Source: Firmicutes bacterium UBA1440 (GTDB lineage: Bacteria; Bacillota; Clostridia; Peptostreptococcales; Anaerovoracaceae). Taken from it: a stretch of DNA of 9,545 nucleotides. The translations under genes were made by a program, and so were the position numbers. Within the stretch, counting starts at the first letter, position 1. The number at the start of each line of letters is the position of its first letter. Positions 5,888 through 9,545 of the stretch are shown here, piece by piece. The DNA is taken from assembly GCA_002329565.1 (NCBI GenBank), contig DCTM01000034.1, positions 70,146 through 79,690 on the forward strand, written 5' to 3'. Under the pieces are notes generated by a model, which did not search any database, was not told where the DNA came from, and worked only from the letters and a program-made list of their open reading frames with translations.

Positions 5888-8800
5888 GTGATAAACTTGA
5901 GCGATGATTTTAAGAAGAATAATCAAAGCAATAACAAGCAAAGCGATATAGATGCATTTTTTGCTGAATTTGATAAAATCAGCAACGAATTCAGCAAGAA
6001 TACTCCGGGCGATACCACACCTTTGACTCCTTCGAACAAACCGACCGAGCACCTGATCAAAGAAGCCGAAGCATGGTACAAAGACCCCTCCGCTCCGACT
6101 CCCGGGCGAAAGATGCGCAGCCAACGCTTGGCAGAAGAAAAACAAAAGCGTTACTCCAACGGTTTTGGCAGCGCGGCGGCCAAGATAACGGAAAAAACCG
6201 GCAACACCGCAAGTAAGGTCATCGATACCGTCAAAACACAATTTTTTACAGAAGAAAACTCATATGAAAGCACTCATACGGGAACAGGTACAGCTATGAA
6301 TGGCAGCAACAAGAGACGCAAGAAAAAATACACACTTAACAAGAAAAAGTTTGCAAGATTTATCCTTGCCATCGGCGGAGCATTGTGTCTCCTCGTGGGA
6401 TTTTATACGGTATTCGTCATTGCAACAGCTCCCGAGATCAATCCCGACACAATCTATTCTCTGCTCTCGGAGAGCTCAATCATCTACGATGACAAGGGGG
6501 AGATGGTCGACACGGTCGGCGGTACCGAAACGCGTACCAACGTTGAGTACGGCGATATCCCGCAAAATCTTATTGATGCAGTCATCTCCATTGAGGACAA
6601 GACATTTGAGACGCACAACGGTTTCAACGTCATCCGTATATTCGGCGCAATCAAGGATTCGATCGTTACCGGCGACCAGATCGGCGGTACGAGTACGATT
6701 ACGCAACAGCTGGCGAGAAACGTATACTTAAAAGAAGATGCTACCAAGCGCTCCCTCAAGAGAAAAATCGCGGAGGCTTACTATACAGTCCTCATCGAGC
6801 GAGCGCTGACAAAAGATCAGATCATGGAGGCCTACCTCAACACCATCTATCTTGGCTTTAATTCATACGGCGTACAAATGGCATCGCAGGCATACTTTTC
6901 AAAGGATGTTGACGAGCTTGATCTTGTGGAATGCGCAGCTATAGCATCCTTGCCAAAGGCGCCGCACTCTTGGGCACTTGTGAAAAAGTTAGAGCCTCAG
7001 GATGTAGATCCGGATACTGACACCATCCTCTACACAGGCAGCGACTACACCTATATATACAATGGAGACAAATCCGAGAACAGACGTATTCTCACCTTGG
7101 AGAATATGTATAAATTCGGCTATATCACCGAGGAGGAAAAGAACGAGGCTCTCCAAGAAGACCTGCTCGACCACATCAATATCAACACGGGTGCAGTCAC
7201 GCAGATGTCCTCTTACTTCACCGACTACACCGTATCTCAGGTAATCGACGACCTGATGAAGTACAACAAGCTGGATGAACAAGAAGCCCAAGATACGGTC
7301 TACAGCGGCGGTCTGAAGATTTACAGCACCATGAATGCCAAAGCGCAGAAGATTGTTGATGCCGAATTTGCAAAAAATGCAAACTTCCCTACAGTGGCCA
7401 AAATCTCCAAAGATTCAAACGGCAACGTGCTCGGCAAAAACGGCAGTATCTTGCTTTGGGATTATCATGACTGTTTTGACAACAACGGCAACTTCGTTTT
7501 TAAAGACGGTGAATACAAGTGGATGTCAAACGGCGATTTGAAACTGTATAAGGGCCATCGCCTCAACTTCTATAATGTCAAGGGATCGAGCGGCGGCACT
7601 ACCACACAGCTGAACTTTAAAAACATGTATATCGTTGAAAACGGTGTCTTTTACAGCATAGCCGGCGGTGCTGTCCTGCTTCCTGAAGGATATACCTCAA
7701 AGGACGACGACGGTAACGCCATCGTTGATGCGGACTTCTTTAAAAACAACGAATTTGAAACCGGTCCGCAGCAGTTCTTTAAGAAAACAGACGGCACTCT
7801 TTACATCGACAGAGAACATTATTCACTGGAACAAAAGGTCGTTCAGCCGCAGAGCGCCATGGTCATCACCGACTATAAGAAAGGCCACATCAAAGCGATG
7901 GCCGGCGGCAGAAACACAGTCGGAGAACGCCTTTTCAACAGAGCGATATCCACACGCCAGCCGGGTTCTTCGATCAAGCCGATAACTGTCTACGGTGCGG
8001 CGCTGCAGCAAAGTGCAGAACTGCTCGAAGGCGGCAGCAGCCCGAACTTCTCTTCCGGAAACATGTACGGAGAGTTCTTCACAGCCGCCTCCGTAATTGA
8101 GGACGCACCGCTCGTCATTAACGGCAAGGTATGGCCGAAAAACTGGTACAGCGGCTACAGAGGATTCCAAACGCTGCGTCAATCCGTCGAACAATCGATC
8201 AACGTCAACGCGGTCAAGGTCTTCATGGAAGTCGGCCCTTCATATGCGTCTAAGTACGCAGAAAAACTCGGCATCACAAGCATCGTCAAGAGCGGCTCAA
8301 GCAATGATATGAACGCTGCCGCACTGGCACTCGGCGGTATGACGAAGGGTATCTCCCCTCTCGAACTGGCAAGCGCTTACGGTACCTATCCGAACGGAGG
8401 TACCTATGTAGAGCCGATAGTCTACACAAAGGTTACTAACCAAAGAGGCGATGTTATCCTCGAAAAGACAGCCTCTTCCTACGATGCCGTCGACCCCGGT
8501 GTCGCCTTCATCATGACTGATATACTCAGAACAACAGTCACAGAAGGCATCGCGGGCAAAGCCGCCATAGGCAATCAACCAGTTGCAGGTAAGACCGGTA
8601 CCACGACCGACAACTACGACGCTTGGTTCGTAGGTGTTACTCCGCAATATGCGGCAGCACTTTGGATCGGAAACGATGTCAATCTCGAACTTTCCACCGG
8701 TTCGGCTGCAGCCGCGGGCCTCTGGAGCAAAATCATGAGACAAGTGACAGCCGGCATGTCGGGATCGTTCCCGTCCAAGCCAAGCAACGTTGTCACCGTA

Positions 8801-9211
8801 ACGATTGATACAAAAACAGGCATGCTGCCATCCGATACCTCGACATCGACACGTGCGGAATACTTTATCGACGGCACGCAGCCAACGAGTGTCAGCAACA
8901 TACGCTACGCATCGATCTGCGACGAATCCGGATATCTCGCCACTCCGAACTGCCCGATGACAACGACACGCTTCTCCCACAAATTGGGATCGGGTGCATC
9001 ATTACCTACCTACTACTGCCCAATACACAATTCGGATAAATCCCTTTACCCCGTGGCTCCCGAATACGGCGGTGATTCCGACGGTACCGACAACGAATCC
9101 GACAATCCCGGCGACAACGGGAATTCGGGAAATAACGGAAATTCCGGCAACAACGGTAACGGAGGAAATTCCTCTCCCGGCGATACACCGGCAAAACCGG
9201 ACTGGTTATAA
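5888..9211 (+). CDS. ponA: Class A penicillin-binding protein, PBP1A type (glycosyltransferase plus transpeptidase)
   Basis: This bifunctional membrane enzyme polymerises glycan strands and cross-links peptidoglycan outside the cell. Numbering from the GTG (1107 residues): a long hydrophilic cytoplasmic region (1-155) ending in a basic patch; one membrane anchor (about 157-180); GT51 glycosyltransferase motifs EDKTFETHNGF (236-246), GGTSTITQQLARN (266-278), RKIAEAYYTVLIER and KDQIMEAYLN (about 292-318); a linker insert of roughly 150 residues (about 495-650), as in other clostridial PBP1A; then the transpeptidase SxxK (S694-K697 in QPGSSIKP), SIN (770-772) and KTGT (902-905). The tail has Cys1011, Cys1022 and CPIH (1044-1047), then a Gly-Asn-Ser-rich end. 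Start choice is open: GTG 5888 has AGAAAGGA (5874-5881) six bases away, while TTG 5897 has AGGTGAT (5886-5892). An ATG at 5858 lies upstream of the predicted transcript start. All catalytic motifs are intact. ponA could equally be called mrcA. Confidence 0.93.
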   Translation: MINLSDDFKKNNQSNNKQSDIDAFFAEFDKISNEFSKNTPGDTTPLTPSNKPTEHLIKEAEAWYKDPSAPTPGRKMRSQRLAEEKQKRYSNGFGSAAAKITEKTGNTASKVIDTVKTQFFTEENSYESTHTGTGTAMNGSNKRRKKKYTLNKKKFARFILAIGGALCLLVGFYTVFVIATAPEINPDTIYSLLSESSIIYDDKGEMVDTVGGTETRTNVEYGDIPQNLIDAVISIEDKTFETHNGFNVIRIFGAIKDSIVTGDQIGGTSTITQQLARNVYLKEDATKRSLKRKIAEAYYTVLIERALTKDQIMEAYLNTIYLGFNSYGVQMASQAYFSKDVDELDLVECAAIASLPKAPHSWALVKKLEPQDVDPDTDTILYTGSDYTYIYNGDKSENRRILTLENMYKFGYITEEEKNEALQEDLLDHININTGAVTQMSSYFTDYTVSQVIDDLMKYNKLDEQEAQDTVYSGGLKIYSTMNAKAQKIVDAEFAKNANFPTVAKISKDSNGNVLGKNGSILLWDYHDCFDNNGNFVFKDGEYKWMSNGDLKLYKGHRLNFYNVKGSSGGTTTQLNFKNMYIVENGVFYSIAGGAVLLPEGYTSKDDDGNAIVDADFFKNNEFETGPQQFFKKTDGTLYIDREHYSLEQKVVQPQSAMVITDYKKGHIKAMAGGRNTVGERLFNRAISTRQPGSSIKPITVYGAALQQSAELLEGGSSPNFSSGNMYGEFFTAASVIEDAPLVINGKVWPKNWYSGYRGFQTLRQSVEQSINVNAVKVFMEVGPSYASKYAEKLGITSIVKSGSSNDMNAAALALGGMTKGISPLELASAYGTYPNGGTYVEPIVYTKVTNQRGDVILEKTASSYDAVDPGVAFIMTDILRTTVTEGIAGKAAIGNQPVAGKTGTTTDNYDAWFVGVTPQYAAALWIGNDVNLELSTGSAAAAGLWSKIMRQVTAGMSGSFPSKPSNVVTVTIDTKTGMLPSDTSTSTRAEYFIDGTQPTSVSNIRYASICDESGYLATPNCPMTTTRFSHKLGSGASLPTYYCPIHNSDKSLYPVAPEYGGDSDGTDNESDNPGDNGNSGNNGNSGNNGNGGNSSPGDTPAKPDWL

Positions 9212-9243
9212 TCCAACAAACACAGAAGAATAAAACTGCAGAC

Positions 9244-9292
9244 AAAGCGGGCCGGTCACACGAAGACTTTCTTCGGATGACCGGCCCGCTTT
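9244..9292. terminator. Strong hairpin terminator between ponA and the DHHW gene
   Basis: Fifteen perfectly paired bases, 9244-9258 (AAAGCGGGCCGGTCA) with 9278-9292, enclose a second perfect stem CGAAGA (9261-9266) and TCTTCG (9270-9275) with a three-base loop. Only TTT follows directly, with T-rich sequence soon after, so it may not be a classic U-tract terminator. Its place between two convergent genes and its near symmetry suggest it serves both strands. Confidence 0.8.
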
Positions 9293-9314
9293 ACATCATT
9301 CATTATTTCATTAT

Positions 9315-9545
9315 TTACTGTTTCATCAGATAAACCAGATTGTTATCGTCCGACAGCGTCTGTATATTGTACAAGAATACGACATCGGTTATCCCGTAGC
9401 GCTCAATCAACATCTGCGGCGAATTCCTGTAGTAACGCATATCAACGACCACGATTTCATCGAACTGTTCCGTTAAAAACGGTACAAAACAATTTCCGTA
9501 TGAATCCTTTATCATAAGAAGTCTGCGTCCGCTGTCCGTGCCGCT
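9315..9545 (-). CDS. DHHW family protein (C-terminal part only, N-terminus off the right edge)
   Basis: The frame is open from the right edge to a TAA at 9315-9317, giving the last 76 residues. The start codon lies outside the window; the in-frame ATG at 9513-9515 is internal, since the residues before it (GTDSGRRLL) read smoothly into the conserved part. The segment LLMIKDSYGNCFVPFLTEQFDEIVVVDMRYY is typical of the end of DHHW-family proteins, which resemble SGNH/AlgX-type acetylation enzymes: a short strand leading into KDSYGN, then a helix with PFL, then a strand ending near an Arg-Tyr-Tyr. The closing YGITDVVFLYNIQTLSDD also fits. These proteins are usually exported and often lie beside membrane-bound O-acyltransferase genes, so the next gene outside the window may be one. 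The substrate is unknown. Convergent with ponA. Confidence 0.75.
   Translation of the reverse strand, partial: SGTDSGRRLLMIKDSYGNCFVPFLTEQFDEIVVVDMRYYRNSPQMLIERYGITDVVFLYNIQTLSDDNNLVYLMKQ

Noticed and set aside
5759..6241. 160-residue minus-strand frame overlapping the ponA start and the intergenic region
   Set aside because: It covers both promoters and the N-terminal coding part of ponA. Its hydrophobic look comes from reading AT-rich promoter DNA.
8297..8980. 227-residue open frame on the minus strand inside ponA
   Set aside because: It lies wholly antisense to intact catalytic motifs of ponA, has a composition typical of shadow frames (many Cys, Arg and His) and no ribosome site or family resemblance.
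9112..9172. Possible short tandem repeat or CRISPR-like array
   Set aside because: It is the in-frame coding sequence of the Gly-Asn-Ser tail of ponA; the units are short and have no spacers.

Overview
The window looks like an ordinary chromosomal stretch of a Clostridia-type Bacillota (Firmicutes) with moderate GC. Four things suggest this: strong GGAGG-type ribosome binding sites, a DUF975 membrane protein, a clostridial-type HutP-family protein, and a PBP1A with the long linker insert seen in clostridia. The comEC-holA gene pair is also typical of Bacillota. No mobile elements, CRISPR arrays, rRNA or tRNA genes were seen. All the sequence is accounted for by six genes plus short intergenic regions, and two of the six run off the window edges.

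Layout. (i) 1-933, minus: a DUF975 integral membrane protein, cut at its C-terminus by the window edge. (ii) 934-1104: a divergent promoter region. (iii) 1105-1731, plus: thiamine pyrophosphokinase (thiN), which appears monocistronic and ends at a bidirectional terminator shared with the convergent holA. (iv) 5698 down to 1785, minus: an apparent operon hutP-like, comEC, holA, with a very good sigma-A-type promoter (TTGAAA, 17 bp, TATAAT). comEC and holA overlap at ATGA. The comEC ribosome binding site lies in a small GNRA-capped hairpin. (v) 5735-5887: divergent promoters for the hutP operon and for ponA. (vi) 5888-9211, plus: a class A penicillin-binding protein (PBP1A, ponA/mrcA type). (vii) 9244-9292: a long GC-rich hairpin terminator between ponA and the convergent tail of (viii) a DHHW-family protein, cut at its N-terminus by the right edge.

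The genes serve mostly separate housekeeping roles: thiamine cofactor synthesis, DNA uptake, replication clamp loading and cell-wall synthesis. The best lead is regulatory. A HutP-family RNA-binding protein with no histidine-utilisation genes nearby heads the comEC-holA operon. Aligned from memory to Bacillus subtilis HutP, it lacks the three histidines that hold the metal and L-histidine there. Between it and comEC sits a hairpin that buries the comEC ribosome binding site. A translational or antitermination circuit acting on its own operon is possible but is inference only. I do not see convincing evidence of an undescribed multi-gene system here.
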